From an uncultured Acidobacteriota bacterium (lineage in GTDB: Bacteria; Acidobacteriota; Terriglobia; Terriglobales; Acidobacteriaceae): a stretch of DNA of 64,000 nucleotides. A program made the position numbers and the translations under genes. Every line of letters starts with the position of its first letter. Within the stretch, counting starts at the first letter, position 1. Shown piece after piece: positions 1 through 8,532 of this stretch. The notes under the pieces were generated by a model, which was not told the DNA's origin, searched no databases, and saw only the letters and a list, made by a program, of their open reading frames with translations. Location of the stretch: NCBI GenBank assembly GCA_903832055.1, contig CAILAC010000009.1, forward strand, positions 160,787 through 224,786, in the 5' to 3' direction.

Positions 1-511
1 CGACACATACTCAGTGGAATACACCTATTCCGATGGCACCAAGTTCTTCTTCGACGGGCGCACGATCGCCGGATGCGAACCAATCTATTCCAGTTTCCTG
101 CAGGGCACCAAAGGGTCGGGAGTAGCCTCGAAGGAAGGCGATTGCGGGCAGCCGTCAAGCCTGTATGCAAGCCAGGACCTGAGCTCAAAGATATTGTGGG
201 AATCCAAGGTGAAGCTGGAGGAGCAGGACCCCTATCAAAACGAATGGAATGATTTGGTTGACGCCATTCGAGACGATAAACCCTACAACGAGGTGCAACG
301 CGGGGTAGAAGCCAGCCTGGTTTCGAACATGGGCCGCATGGCCGCCCACACTGGCCGGGAGGTGACCTATGAGCAGATCCTCAACTCTGACTTTGAAATG
401 TCGCCAAACACGGACAAGTTCACCATGGATTCCGCAGCGCCACTCGTTGCTGATGCCAACGGCCGCTACCCGGTGCCGCAGCCGGGGATTGTGACCTCGC
501 GCGAATACTGA
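1..511 (+). CDS. Gfo/Idh/MocA-family oxidoreductase, C-terminal part (5' end outside window)
   Basis: The reading frame is open from the first bases and ends at the TGA at 509-511, so only the last 170 or so residues are present. The tail with D-A-I-R-D-D-K-P-Y-N-E-V and then R-G-V-E-A-S, M-A-A-H-T-G-R-E and an E-Q-I-L segment is typical of the C-terminal domain of secreted-type Gfo/Idh/MocA dehydrogenases, which act on sugars with NAD(P). The N-terminal Rossmann domain and any Tat signal cannot be seen. A GTG at 14 is an internal codon, not the start. The substrate is unknown; the family call rests on the C-terminal pattern only. Confidence 0.72.
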   Translation, partial: DTYSVEYTYSDGTKFFFDGRTIAGCEPIYSSFLQGTKGSGVASKEGDCGQPSSLYASQDLSSKILWESKVKLEEQDPYQNEWNDLVDAIRDDKPYNEVQRGVEASLVSNMGRMAAHTGREVTYEQILNSDFEMSPNTDKFTMDSAAPLVADANGRYPVPQPGIVTSREY

Positions 512-512
512 G

Positions 513-538
513 CCCAGGTCTCAGAGACGAGACCTGGG
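513..538. repeat. REP-like palindrome (family A, copy 1)
   Basis: Perfect 10-base arms CCCAGGTCTC (513-522) and GAGACCTGGG (529-538) around a 6-base loop, starting 2 bases after the upstream stop codon, followed by GCATCC. Related copies are at 618-644, 1952-1990 and 36727-36757. It may also act as a transcription stop hairpin. Confidence 0.75.
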
Positions 539-617
539 GCATCCGACCATGACCGGGTTTGTAACTCGGAAAGGGAAGTGTTGTCTTTCGTGACCAACGG
601 TATCTGGCTTGGAGAGA

Positions 618-644
618 CCCACATCTCAAAAGCGAGATCTAGGG
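618..644. repeat. REP-like palindrome (family A, degenerate copy 2)
   Basis: CCCACATCTC (618-627) facing GAGATCTAGGG (634-644), followed by CAC. It has the same layout as the copy at 513-538 (CCC...TCTC, short loop, GAGA...GGG) but imperfect arms. Confidence 0.5.
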
Positions 645-656
645 CACACTAAATGG

Positions 657-989
657 TCATTTGTTCAGATCGGGGCCACCCGCCCTTCGAAACCCGTTTA
701 GGAACACCTTTCCCCCAACCAGGAACCAAGCGATTGAAAGCACTCCGAAAATCAAATAATGCTTTTCATACGCGACATCTATAAAGGCCACGCCCGCCAA
801 GATAAAGAAAAGGCCGAACATCCAGGCGGCCATTCGTTGGACAAGAGGAGCATTGGGGGAACCCTTCCACAAAAACTCATCAACGCCCCGGCTATTTCTA
901 AGGGTATCGGGGAAAACAAAATTTCGTTGCTTGCCCTTGATGTCCTCAATGACCGTCTGCTGCTTCGGGATTTCTGCTCCGTTTTTCAT
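657..989 (-). CDS. small membrane protein, function unknown
   Basis: About 110 residues. A polar N-terminal 45 residues precedes two predicted membrane helices (roughly residues 52-70 and 78-95). The ATG at 989 is preferred over the in-frame GTG at 995, though neither has a strong ribosome binding site. The last codons (G-G-P-D-L-N-K) lie inside a dispersed GGGGCCACCCGCC repeat, so the C-terminus appears to have been set by repeat insertion. No family was recognised. Confidence 0.6.
   Translation of the reverse strand: MKNGAEIPKQQTVIEDIKGKQRNFVFPDTLRNSRGVDEFLWKGSPNAPLVQRMAAWMFGLFFILAGVAFIDVAYEKHYLIFGVLSIAWFLVGGKVFLNGFRRAGGPDLNK
661..684. repeat. GGGGCCACCCGCC repeat (family B, copy 1)
   Basis: These 24 bases match 1035-1058 at 22 positions (TTRTTCAGATSGGGGCCACC core). 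The copy overlaps the 3' end of the small membrane protein gene. Confidence 0.6.
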
Positions 990-1006
990 GGTCACCTATT
1001 TTGAAA

Positions 1007-1058
1007 GGCGGGTGGCCCAGGCCTCAGTGGTTATTTATTCAGATGGGGGCCACCCGCC
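1007..1058. repeat. inverted repeat of family B
   Basis: Perfect 12-base arms GGCGGGTGGCCC (1007-1018) and GGGCCACCCGCC (1047-1058) with a 28-base loop, between two leftward genes. The right arm is the second copy of the repeat at 661-684. It is a mobile palindrome-type element or a large hairpin. Confidence 0.65.
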
Positions 1059-1086
1059 GGTCCCCAAGCGGAAACTGAGCTGACTG

Positions 1087-1842
1087 CTATACCCAGGTCG
1101 TTACCCAGCGGAGGGTCAGGTTTTGCCAGGGTGGCCACAAGTAGAGGAATGAGGCTACGTACATTGCGGCCAGGAGCGTGATTGAAGCGACGACGTGGGA
1201 ACGGATGAGGCGGCCGCGATAGAGGTCCCAGCCAAGCATCAACGTGACGATGAGTACATTGCCATAGAAGATTTGGATGAAATAGGGGAAGACCGTGTGC
1301 GGATCCCAGGATGGAATGGCGTAGCCAATGAAGCGGGAGAAACCGGGGTCGGCGAGGGCGACGGTAGAGAGAATCATCATCCGCTTGTGGGCTGCGGGGT
1401 TCTTGCGCAACCGAATGCCAATGGCGAGCAGAACGAGGAAGCCGCCAATATCGACGAAGTGAACAGCAATGAATGGATAGGCCGAGAGGCCATGCGCTTT
1501 GACGTTCATCATGAATGCCGAGTAGGCTCCGACTGGCCCCATCATACCCATCAGGCAGGCCCAGGCGACCAGAAACCATCCCAGCCTGCGATGCAGGTCG
1601 ACGCGGTTGCGCGCCACAAGCAGCAGTTGCGCTGTGAGCAGGAACATCCAGATGGTGAAGACCGCGGCGTGCAGATGCAGAAGCAGGGGTGGGTTCTGCG
1701 CCAGGAAGCTCTTTGCATCGAGGCCGAAGCCGAGAATCATTCCGACCCAAAGAATTCCGAGCCAGACTAATGATGGGATTCTGTCTTCGCGCGGATTCCA
1801 ATTTCCGCGGACATGCCACTTCCAGCGTGCAACGTTCTCCAC
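1087..1842 (-). CDS. multi-pass membrane protein, DUF2306-like
   Basis: 251 residues with about seven hydrophobic helices after a basic, tryptophan-rich N-terminus. Histidines sit at helix borders (L-L-L-H-L-H-A-A, V-D-L-H-R-R-L-G-W, A-V-H-F-V-D-I-G-G), as in predicted heme- or quinone-linked membrane proteins. The L-H-R-R-L-G-W motif is common in DUF2306-like proteins of uncharacterised function. It is a single gene flanked by repeats; its neighbours give no pathway clue. The family assignment is from memory of the pattern and could be off, but a membrane protein is certain. Confidence 0.65.
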   Translation of the reverse strand: MENVARWKWHVRGNWNPREDRIPSLVWLGILWVGMILGFGLDAKSFLAQNPPLLLHLHAAVFTIWMFLLTAQLLLVARNRVDLHRRLGWFLVAWACLMGMMGPVGAYSAFMMNVKAHGLSAYPFIAVHFVDIGGFLVLLAIGIRLRKNPAAHKRMMILSTVALADPGFSRFIGYAIPSWDPHTVFPYFIQIFYGNVLIVTLMLGWDLYRGRLIRSHVVASITLLAAMYVASFLYLWPPWQNLTLRWVTTWV

Positions 1843-1951
1843 AGTGGACCTCTATGTGATTTTGCTGTTCGCAGGAGCATCGCAGGGAACTGGAGGAGAT
1901 GTCAACAGAAGGAAAGCGATGAACTCAGTACTAATTCATGGCGCATGCGGT

Positions 1952-1990
1952 CCCAGGTCTCAGAATCGAGACCTGGAATCGAGACCTGGG
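1952..1990. repeat. REP-like palindrome with duplicated right arm (family A, copy 3)
   Basis: CCCAGGTCTC (1952-1961) is followed by GAGACCTGG (1968-1976) and again by GAGACCTGGG (1981-1990), then GCACCC. The arms are the same as in the copy at 513-538; the second right arm is a local duplication. It lies just past the stop of the leftward SRPBCC gene. Confidence 0.72.
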
Positions 1991-2005
1991 GCACCCGGCA
2001 CCCGG

Positions 2006-2500
2006 CTATTTCGCCTGCGCCAGCGCTGCAATGACTTCGGCGAGTTTCTCGAGGATCTGGTTCCAGCCTTCGAGTTGGCCGCTGTTCTTGGCGCTTTCCA
2101 TGGGTTCGTTGCCGATGAAGGTGAGTCTGGTCTGGCCGTTTCCCAGGTCTTCAAATAGGGTTACGTCGTAGGCGCCGTCGATGGCCTCGTGATCAATGCC
2201 AAGTTCCTCAGCCTCAATCCTGTTGCCCTCGGCGTCGGAGAAGTACATGGAGGAGACGATTTTTTCGTAGGGAACGATCTCGTGGTATTCGCCGCCGTTC
2301 CAGAACTCCTGGCCGTCGGGCATGCGCATGCAGATGAGAAACTTTCCTCCCACGCGAAAATCCATCTTGCAAATGGGCGCGGTAAAGCCCGTGGGCCCCC
2401 ACCATTGCATTACGTATTGCGGGTCGGTCCACGCCTTCCAAACCAGTTCACGTGGGGCGTCAAAAACTCGTGTGATGGTCATGCGCTCTAACTCATTCAT
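2006..2500 (-). CDS. SRPBCC (AHSA1-type) domain protein
   Basis: 164 residues forming one START/Bet-v1-like domain. The N-terminal pattern R-V-F-D-A-P-R-E-L-V-W-K-A-W-T-D-P, then Q-W-W-G-P, and the C-terminal G-W-N-Q-I-L-E-K-L are typical of the AHSA1 (activator of Hsp90 ATPase 1-like) group. Such proteins bind small hydrophobic ligands, and many bacterial members pair with an ArsR regulator. The gene starts within the 3' end of the upstream ArsR gene (8-base overlap), so the two are translationally coupled. Confidence 0.88.
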   Translation of the reverse strand: MNELERMTITRVFDAPRELVWKAWTDPQYVMQWWGPTGFTAPICKMDFRVGGKFLICMRMPDGQEFWNGGEYHEIVPYEKIVSSMYFSDAEGNRIEAEELGIDHEAIDGAYDVTLFEDLGNGQTRLTFIGNEPMESAKNSGQLEGWNQILEKLAEVIAALAQAK

Positions 2501-2855
2501 TCTCTTTTTCCTCTCTGATTTCGGCTTGTTTCATTTGCTGTTTTTTCATTTCGTTGACGACTACTTCCAGCCTGTCGAAGCTTTCTTCCCAGAAGCGGCG
2601 ATAGTTGAACGCCCAGTCGCTGACGGTCTTGATGGCCTCAGGCCTGAGGGTGCAGACACTCTCTCGTCCGCGCTTGGTCTTGATGACAATGCGCGCCCTC
2701 ACCAGATAGGCAATGTGCTTTGAAATCATCTGCTGCGAGAGTGCAAAGGGCTCCATCAATCCATGCACGGAGGCGGGGCCGTGGGAGAGCCGTTCAATCA
2801 TTGCGCGGCGGGTTGGGTCGGATAGGGCCGCGAATGTTGTGTCCAATTTATCCAC
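2493..2855 (-). CDS. ArsR-family winged-helix regulator
   Basis: 120 residues beginning with a GTG codon. The N-terminal L-S-D-P-T-R-R-A-M-I-E-R-L pattern and the recognition helix segment S-Q-Q-M-I-S-K-H-I-A-Y-L define an ArsR/SmtB-type HTH. No metal-binding cysteine pair (ELCVCD) is present, so metal sensing is unlikely. ArsR-AHSA1 pairs are common and the regulator probably controls its own operon. The C-terminus is a charged helix (E-M-K-K-Q-Q-M-K-Q-A-E). Confidence 0.88.
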   Translation of the reverse strand: MDKLDTTFAALSDPTRRAMIERLSHGPASVHGLMEPFALSQQMISKHIAYLVRARIVIKTKRGRESVCTLRPEAIKTVSDWAFNYRRFWEESFDRLEVVVNEMKKQQMKQAEIREEKENE

Positions 2856-2894
2856 AACCTTATGGTAGTGGATTTTCTCCGGGTGTCAAGGGCC

Positions 2895-2961
2895 GAGTGT
2901 GAGTGTGAAGTGTGAGTGTGAGTGTGAGTGTGAGTGTGAAGTGTGAAGTGTGAGTGTGAAA
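2895..2961. repeat. tandem microsatellite, GTGTGA unit
   Basis: About ten copies of GTGTGA, some extended to GTGTGAA, run between the start of the arsR gene (2855) and the stop of the glycosidase gene (2986). Copy number is likely to vary between strains. No coding role seen. Confidence 0.85.
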
Positions 2962-2985
2962 GGCAAAGGCAATCGCGCGGCGGGG

Positions 2986-5007
2986 TCAGGCGGTTGGTGG
3001 GAGTTGGGGGAAGGCGGAGATGCGGAGTTTGGCGGCGGCGTAGGGGATGAGGGTGATGGTTTCGAGGGGCTCGGTGGAGGTGACGGGGCTTTGCGGGAGG
3101 GGGTTGGCGACGCCATCTTCGGCGCGCCATGCGGGGAGTTTGCGGGCCTGGAGCTGGAGATGGACCGGGGCATGTTGGGCGCTGAAGGGGAGGGGGCCGG
3201 GCTCGCTCTCGTGGGCGGTGATTTCGCTGGGGGTGGCGGCGGCGAGGGCGTAGTTCCAGGGTTGGGTGGGGAAGATCTGCCAGTCGGCGGTGAGGCCTCG
3301 GTCTCGGAGCTTGACCCAGCTTTCGCCGATGGGGAAGGAGAAGAGCAGGGGGCCGCGGTGGACGGAGACGGAGCCGTGGAAACCGGGGACGAGGCGGGGC
3401 TCCATGGGGAGGGTGAGTTCGACGCGGTCACCGGATTTCCAGAGGCGGGTGATTTTGGCGAAGGTGCCGGGGGCGGGAGCCGGCTGGGGCTGGCCGTTGA
3501 CGCTCAGGGTGGCACCGGCGGCCCACGCGGGGATACGCAGGGAAAGCGGGAAGCTCAACGGGGCGGTGGGGCTGACGGTGATCCGGATGGCGCCGCTGAA
3601 GGGGTAGTTGGTCTGCTGGACGAGGTGAATGGGGGTGTCGCGGAGGGTGGTGTGGAGCTCGCAGGGGGCGTAGGCGACGGCGGCCAGGCCGTCCTCAGCG
3701 GATGTCATGAAGAGGCTGGCGGAGAATTTGGGCCAGCCCTGGTGGAAGTTTGCGGTGCAGCAGCCGAAGTTTGGTTCGAGGCCGAAGAGGTTGGATTCGG
3801 GGCCGTCCGTGGTCCAGGGTTTGTGGTGGAGGCTGCACTCGACCTGGTTGGGCTGCTGGTTGTACTGGTGGGACCACATGTCGTCGGCGAGAGTGCCGGG
3901 AAGGGCGTTGAAAGCGAGCTGTTCGAGGCGGTCGCCGAGGGCGGGGGAGCCGGTGATGGCGAGGGCTTGTTCGAGCGAGAACATGGCCTCGACGACGGTG
4001 CAGAGCTCTGAGCCCTGCGAGGGGTTGGGTCCGGCGAGGTGTTCGTCGCAGGAGAACATGCCATTGGGGAGGCCGTGGTAGCGGTCGAGCTCGGCGAGCA
4101 TGTGTTCGGTGCCGAGGCGGTCGGCAGCAGAGCCGGAGAGGAGCGCCCATACGGGGCCGGTTTTGAGGGCCTGGCCGTTGTTGACGCCGTGGGTGGCGAG
4201 GGCGAGGTCTTTGAGGCCCTGATCCTGATCGAGCTTGAGGTATTCGGCGGTGATGCGGTCTTTATAGGGAAATGCGGTGAATTCGGCGACCCAGTCGTAG
4301 CCCTGGGTGTGGAGGAGGCGGACGAGGTCGAGCAGGCGGGCGTCGCCAGTGCGGTTATAGAGCCAGAGGACGGAGAGGGCGTTGTCTTGCCAGCGGAATT
4401 TGCCCCAGTCGCGTAGGGGGCGTTTGGGGAGTTCTGCGAGCTGGTAGGCGAAGTAGCGGGCCATCAGCGGCAGGACGCGCTGGTCTTCGCGGGTGGGCAG
4501 GGTGTGCTCGTAGTACTGGGTGAGGGCCTTGAGCATGACCATGCGGGGCCACCAGTCGTCGTTGGTGGCGGGGCCAAAGAGGCCGCTGGGGGCCTGGGAG
4601 TTGAGAGTCCAGTCGATGAATTTTTGTGCTTTTGCCTTGAGGCGGGCGTCGTCGAGCTGCCAGGCGAGGGGGATGAGGCCGTCGAGGTAGTAGGGGCCAC
4701 GCTCCCAGGATTCGCCGGAGCCGCCGAGCCAGCCGCTGTCGGGGCCGACGTCGGGCCAGGTTTCGTCGAGGTGGCCGCTGAGGCTGTTGGCCTGGAGGGT
4801 GAGCTGATCGCGCAGCCAGCCTGTGGGCCTGATGTGGGCGAGGGGGAGCGGGTAAAAGGAGTTGGGGGCGAGGGGCGCGCGATTTTTGACTGCACTTGCG
4901 AGATTTGGGGAGGTCGGGAGCCCAACGGCGGGCAGGGTGCTCAGGAGGCCGACAGAGCCAATTTGCTTGAGGAATGCGCGGCGGTTCTGGGGGTGGTAAG
5001 GGGACAC
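2986..5007 (-). CDS. GH127-type beta-L-arabinofuranosidase (DUF1680), Tat-exported
   Basis: 673 residues. A twin-arginine signal (N-R-R-A-F-L-K, residues 8-14) and hydrophobic stretch predict export to the periplasm. The body is an (alpha/alpha) barrel with many W and H residues (R-W-Q-D-N, D-M-W-S-H-Q-Y), followed by a beta-sandwich C-terminal part. In GH127 the catalytic zinc site uses one Glu and three Cys. Here S-E-L-C places Glu334 and Cys336, and F-G-C-C-T-A-N-F places Cys416 and Cys417, so the site looks intact. Likely role: release of L-arabinofuranose from plant arabinan or glycoproteins. It is transcribed alone; exact linkage specificity cannot be told. Confidence 0.86.
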   Translation of the reverse strand: MSPYHPQNRRAFLKQIGSVGLLSTLPAVGLPTSPNLASAVKNRAPLAPNSFYPLPLAHIRPTGWLRDQLTLQANSLSGHLDETWPDVGPDSGWLGGSGESWERGPYYLDGLIPLAWQLDDARLKAKAQKFIDWTLNSQAPSGLFGPATNDDWWPRMVMLKALTQYYEHTLPTREDQRVLPLMARYFAYQLAELPKRPLRDWGKFRWQDNALSVLWLYNRTGDARLLDLVRLLHTQGYDWVAEFTAFPYKDRITAEYLKLDQDQGLKDLALATHGVNNGQALKTGPVWALLSGSAADRLGTEHMLAELDRYHGLPNGMFSCDEHLAGPNPSQGSELCTVVEAMFSLEQALAITGSPALGDRLEQLAFNALPGTLADDMWSHQYNQQPNQVECSLHHKPWTTDGPESNLFGLEPNFGCCTANFHQGWPKFSASLFMTSAEDGLAAVAYAPCELHTTLRDTPIHLVQQTNYPFSGAIRITVSPTAPLSFPLSLRIPAWAAGATLSVNGQPQPAPAPGTFAKITRLWKSGDRVELTLPMEPRLVPGFHGSVSVHRGPLLFSFPIGESWVKLRDRGLTADWQIFPTQPWNYALAAATPSEITAHESEPGPLPFSAQHAPVHLQLQARKLPAWRAEDGVANPLPQSPVTSTEPLETITLIPYAAAKLRISAFPQLPPTA

Positions 5008-5095
5008 AGGCGGCTCCGTCGGGCGTGAAATCGAGACGTGGCCATCTTATTTGAAAAATGACGGAATGTGCTTGGGGATTCGAGGGCGGGCGCGG

Positions 5096-6811
5096 CTATG
5101 GCTTGGGCGCGGCCACGGATTGCTGGAGAGATTGCTGGAGGGATTCGATGGATTTTTTCAGGTCCTTGGCGGGGCGGCTGGCGGGGTCGAGCTTGAGGGC
5201 GGCGGTGACTTCTTCAAGGGCCTGGGGGACCTGGTTGGCGGCGAGGTCGAGGCGGGCGAGGACGAGGTAGGCGTCTAGTCCGACTTGGTTGGTGGGCTGG
5301 CGGTCGAGGGCGGCGCGGGCTTCAGTGCGGGCTGAGGCGAGGTCGCCCGAGCGTTCGCGGACCTGGGCGAGGCCGGCGTGGGCCTCGGCGCTGCGGTCGC
5401 TGGCGTTGAGAGCTTCCTGGAAGCCGCGTTCTGCTTCGAGGAGTAGGCCCCGGTCCAGCTTTTCATGTGCTGACCGGCTGAGTCGGGCGGCGCGTTCTGC
5501 GGCAGGAAGGGCGGCGAGGCGGGCAGCCTCAACCTGCTCGAGCATGAGGGCGGCCTGGCGGAAGGCTGCGCCGTTGTAAGAGCGCTTGAGGCGTTCCAAA
5601 GGTCCGGATGGAGCGGACGAAGTAGACGAAGCGGAGCTGGCGGGGTTAGCGGTGCCTGCGGAGCTGGTGGCGGTTGACGGGGCGGCATCCGGCGCCGACT
5701 TCGAGGCTTCTTTCCAGGATTCCTGGGCGGCTTTGGCTTCGCTGTCGTTGGGGCGAAGTTCGAGGTAAGCGGCGAGCTCTTTAAGGGCTTCGGCGCGGTC
5801 GCCGTGGTGGTAGAGATTGACGGCGAGATTGAAGCGGTAGTCGGGCTCGGTGGGGTCGGCGGCCTGGGCCTGGCGAAAGAGGGCGATCGCGTCTTTGCCA
5901 CGGCGGCTGATGGCGACGGCCTGGTTGTTGACCACCTCAGGGAGCGGCAGCATGCGGGCGACTGTGGCAAAGGCCTCTTCAGCGTGGGTGTAGTTGCCGG
6001 TGAACATGAGGGCGAGGCCGCGGTAGAAGCCTGCTTCCAACTCGGCGGGGTCAGTGGCCGGGACTTTGGCAAAGGAGACGGCGGCCTGTTCATACTGCTG
6101 CGTCGAAAACTGGAGCTTGCCGATTGCCAGCCATCCGGCGATGAAGTCAGGGCTGAGTTCCGCTGCTTTTTTGAGATGACGCAGGCGCTCGTCGGGGGTC
6201 GGCTCGGTGATGCCGCGGATGTACTGTTCAAAGGCGTCGAGGCGGAGCCTGGCACCGGCGGCGCGAAATGTCTCTTCGGCGACGGAGAAGCGCGGGTCGA
6301 GCTTGCGGGTGAGTTGCCATGCGAGGGAGTTGAGCAGGGGGATGAGCTGGGCGATCTCGCCGGTTTCGGTCACTTCGTCAGAGATGCGCAGGCGGGCGAC
6401 GTCGACGATGCGGGCCTTGAGAGTGAGCTTGGAGCCAGTGGCGCTGTAGCTGCCGATGAGGATGGAGTCGGCGTCGAGGGTTTGGGCGATGCGCAGGGCG
6501 GTGGCACGGCTGGGCAGGAACCCCTCGGGCAGGCCGAGATGGTCGAGGGCGTAGAGGCGGTCTTCGCGGGTGAGTGGAAAGAAGCCGGCAGAGGTGAAGC
6601 GGCTATTGAGGATTTCGGGGGCTGCTTCGCGGAGCCAGTCGAGGTTGGCGGAGGTCGTCGTTTCCGTAAGGTTGTCAAAGGGGAGGACGAGGAGGATGCG
6701 GCCGGGGGCTTCGGCTTCTGAGTCGCCGCTGGCCTGGGCGCGCAGGAGCGTGGGGGCAAGCAGGCAGAGAGCCACCAGGAGGAGAATTCGGGATTTCAGC
6801 AGGGAATGCAC
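5096..6811 (-). CDS. secreted tetratricopeptide-repeat protein
   Basis: 571 residues from the GTG at 6811, chosen because it places a signal peptide (L-L-K-S-R-I-L-L-L-V-A-L-C-L-L-A, cleavage near R-A-Q-A) at the N-terminus. An upstream in-frame ATG (6916) would overlap the preceding gene. An N-terminal domain like the TolB/FlgO N-domain (I-L-L-V-L-P-F-D-N-L-T) precedes about eight TPR units in two blocks, split by an Ala/Ser/Pro-rich linker near residues 385-415. It is probably a periplasmic scaffold. It lies 42 bases downstream of the glycosyltransferase gene and is probably co-transcribed with it. Confidence 0.8.
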   Translation of the reverse strand: MHSLLKSRILLLVALCLLAPTLLRAQASGDSEAEAPGRILLVLPFDNLTETTTSANLDWLREAAPEILNSRFTSAGFFPLTREDRLYALDHLGLPEGFLPSRATALRIAQTLDADSILIGSYSATGSKLTLKARIVDVARLRISDEVTETGEIAQLIPLLNSLAWQLTRKLDPRFSVAEETFRAAGARLRLDAFEQYIRGITEPTPDERLRHLKKAAELSPDFIAGWLAIGKLQFSTQQYEQAAVSFAKVPATDPAELEAGFYRGLALMFTGNYTHAEEAFATVARMLPLPEVVNNQAVAISRRGKDAIALFRQAQAADPTEPDYRFNLAVNLYHHGDRAEALKELAAYLELRPNDSEAKAAQESWKEASKSAPDAAPSTATSSAGTANPASSASSTSSAPSGPLERLKRSYNGAAFRQAALMLEQVEAARLAALPAAERAARLSRSAHEKLDRGLLLEAERGFQEALNASDRSAEAHAGLAQVRERSGDLASARTEARAALDRQPTNQVGLDAYLVLARLDLAANQVPQALEEVTAALKLDPASRPAKDLKKSIESLQQSLQQSVAAPKP

Positions 6812-6852
6812 GTCTTGTTGATTATAGGTGGGGTGGGGCGCGTGTTCAGGAT

Positions 6853-8526
6853 TCAGGGGAGCGGCGATTCGGCGCGGGCCTCTACGGCGCGGTGGAAGCG
6901 GATGACGGCGGCCCACTGGAGGTTGTCGGATTGCTGCCAGACGATGTCGCCGTTGAGCTGGCGGGCGATCTCTGTGGCGGAGAGGTCATGGTGCAGGCCA
7001 AAGTACTGTTCTTCCACGGCGGGGGTGTTGATGTGGAAGGGCAGGGAGGCGGGCTCTTCTTTGGTCGAAAAGACGAGGGCGGCGGAGTATTCCGAGGGCT
7101 GCTGGGCGGCGTGGGCTATCTGCGGGGCGGTGAAGTCTTCGATGCGGGAGACCTCCCAGGGAGCTTTGACGTAGCCGAGCTCCGGGCGGGTGAGCTCGTC
7201 GGTCACCGGCCAGGCGGTGAGGACTGTGGCACCGGGGTAGCGGACGGTGAGTTGGTGTATCGCCTGCTGGTGCAAGCGGATGACGTGCGCGTAGCTGAGG
7301 TTGTCTTCCGGGGCAAATCCATAGGGGGGATTGACGAACAGTGCGGCGACAAAGGCAGCGGCGGAGAAGGCAGTGAGCAGGTGCCAGTACCGCACGCGGC
7401 GATGAAAGGTAGAAACGGCCACCAGCAGGATGAGTGGAAACATGGGCAGCAGATACCGGGTCAGCAGCGCTCCCCCAAGGACGGAAAACGCGAGCGCATT
7501 TGCCAGCAACAGGAAATAAATGCGGGCCTGGGCGTGGAAGCTGACGCGGGGGCGCGTGTTGCCAGAGCGCGTCACCACCGGGTCGAGCACCATGGCGGCG
7601 CATGTACACAGCACCGGCACAAACATGTTCATGTGGGCAAAGAGGTGTAGCAGGCGGTGGCCAAAGGCGGCGGCGATGCGCAGGGGAGTGAGGGTCGAGG
7701 TGGCGTTGTAGCGGAGGAACTCCGGATTGCCAAAGAGGAAGCCGGTTTTGGTCAGGTGAAACGCGTACCAGGCGGCCAGCGGCAATATGCAGACGCTGTA
7801 GGTGGCGGCAAGAGCGTAACTGCGGCGGCGAATGGCTTTGGGCTTGCGCCAGGCCGCGCCGAGTTCAAAGGCGGCCAGGGCCAGCGGCGTGATGATGGCG
7901 GTTTCCTTTGCCAGCACCGCCAGCGAAAACCAGACTGCTGCGGGCCACAGGCTCCTCAATGTGTTCTCGCGCCGCGCATCGGGCAGGGCGTAGGTGAGGG
8001 CCCAGAGGGTTGCGGCGGCGGCAAAGATGTCAGCGTGAGCGAGGGTACTCTGGGCAAACCAGATGGGGTAGAGGCCGGTGAGGACGACGGTCCAGAAGGC
8101 GACCAGCGGCGTGCCATTGAGGCGCATGGCGAGCCGCCAGACGGCGAGCAGGGCAAAGGCGGCGACGATCAGGATGGCTTCGCGGGTGACGGCGGGGTGA
8201 AAGCCGGAGACCAACCACCAGAGGGCGAGATACACCGAGGGCAGGGGCGGGTGGGCGTTCGAGAGCGTCGTAATGGGAATCAGCGAGCCGGTGCGGAAGA
8301 AATCCCATGCAGCGGGGATGTAGTATCCCGCTTCGTCCCAGTAGTACGGCAGGCGGAGAAGCGTGAAATGGGTCAGGTAGAGCGCGGCGAAGAGGACGGG
8401 AAAGATCATCCACAGCGGGAGGGGCGCGTCCGGATCAAGAGCAAAGCGCGGATGCAGCAGCTTTCGCCAGCCGGAGCGGGCGGGGGGTAGGGGCTCGGAT
8501 GACTGCGGCTGCGACGGTTGTGCCAT
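6853..8526 (-). CDS. GT39/ArnT-like membrane glycosyltransferase
   Basis: 557 residues with 10-12 predicted membrane helices after a 35-residue cytoplasmic N-terminus. The first periplasmic loop has L-P-Y-Y-W-D-E-A-G-Y-Y, the Asp-Glu signature of the PMT_2/ArnT superfamily (dolichyl- or undecaprenyl-phosphate-sugar users). The second acidic pattern T-L-A-H-A-D-I-F fits too. The C-terminal 100 residues form a soluble domain. It likely transfers a sugar from a polyprenyl carrier to lipid or protein in the periplasm; the acceptor is unknown. It lies 6 bases downstream of the DUF3467 gene. Confidence 0.82.
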   Translation of the reverse strand: MAQPSQPQSSEPLPPARSGWRKLLHPRFALDPDAPLPLWMIFPVLFAALYLTHFTLLRLPYYWDEAGYYIPAAWDFFRTGSLIPITTLSNAHPPLPSVYLALWWLVSGFHPAVTREAILIVAAFALLAVWRLAMRLNGTPLVAFWTVVLTGLYPIWFAQSTLAHADIFAAAATLWALTYALPDARRENTLRSLWPAAVWFSLAVLAKETAIITPLALAAFELGAAWRKPKAIRRRSYALAATYSVCILPLAAWYAFHLTKTGFLFGNPEFLRYNATSTLTPLRIAAAFGHRLLHLFAHMNMFVPVLCTCAAMVLDPVVTRSGNTRPRVSFHAQARIYFLLLANALAFSVLGGALLTRYLLPMFPLILLVAVSTFHRRVRYWHLLTAFSAAAFVAALFVNPPYGFAPEDNLSYAHVIRLHQQAIHQLTVRYPGATVLTAWPVTDELTRPELGYVKAPWEVSRIEDFTAPQIAHAAQQPSEYSAALVFSTKEEPASLPFHINTPAVEEQYFGLHHDLSATEIARQLNGDIVWQQSDNLQWAAVIRFHRAVEARAESPLP

Positions 8527-8532
8527 TCCTCG

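Noticed and set aside
1031..1819. Minus-strand frame of 262 codons ending in the same G-G-P-x-L-N-K tail as the small membrane protein
   Set aside because: It is a shifted frame of the DUF2306-like gene; the shared tail only reflects the family B repeat.
2895..2961. Tandem repeats as a CRISPR array
   Set aside because: Units are six bases with no spacers; it is a microsatellite. No cas gene is in the window.
2950..4011. Long plus-strand open frame rich in Gly, Glu and Ala
   Set aside because: It is antisense to the GH127 gene, whose motifs are clear; the composition is what GC-rich antisense frames give.
5804..6721. Plus-strand frame of 305 codons
   Set aside because: It is the antisense shadow of the TPR gene; it shows only Gly/Glu/Val-rich filler without motifs.
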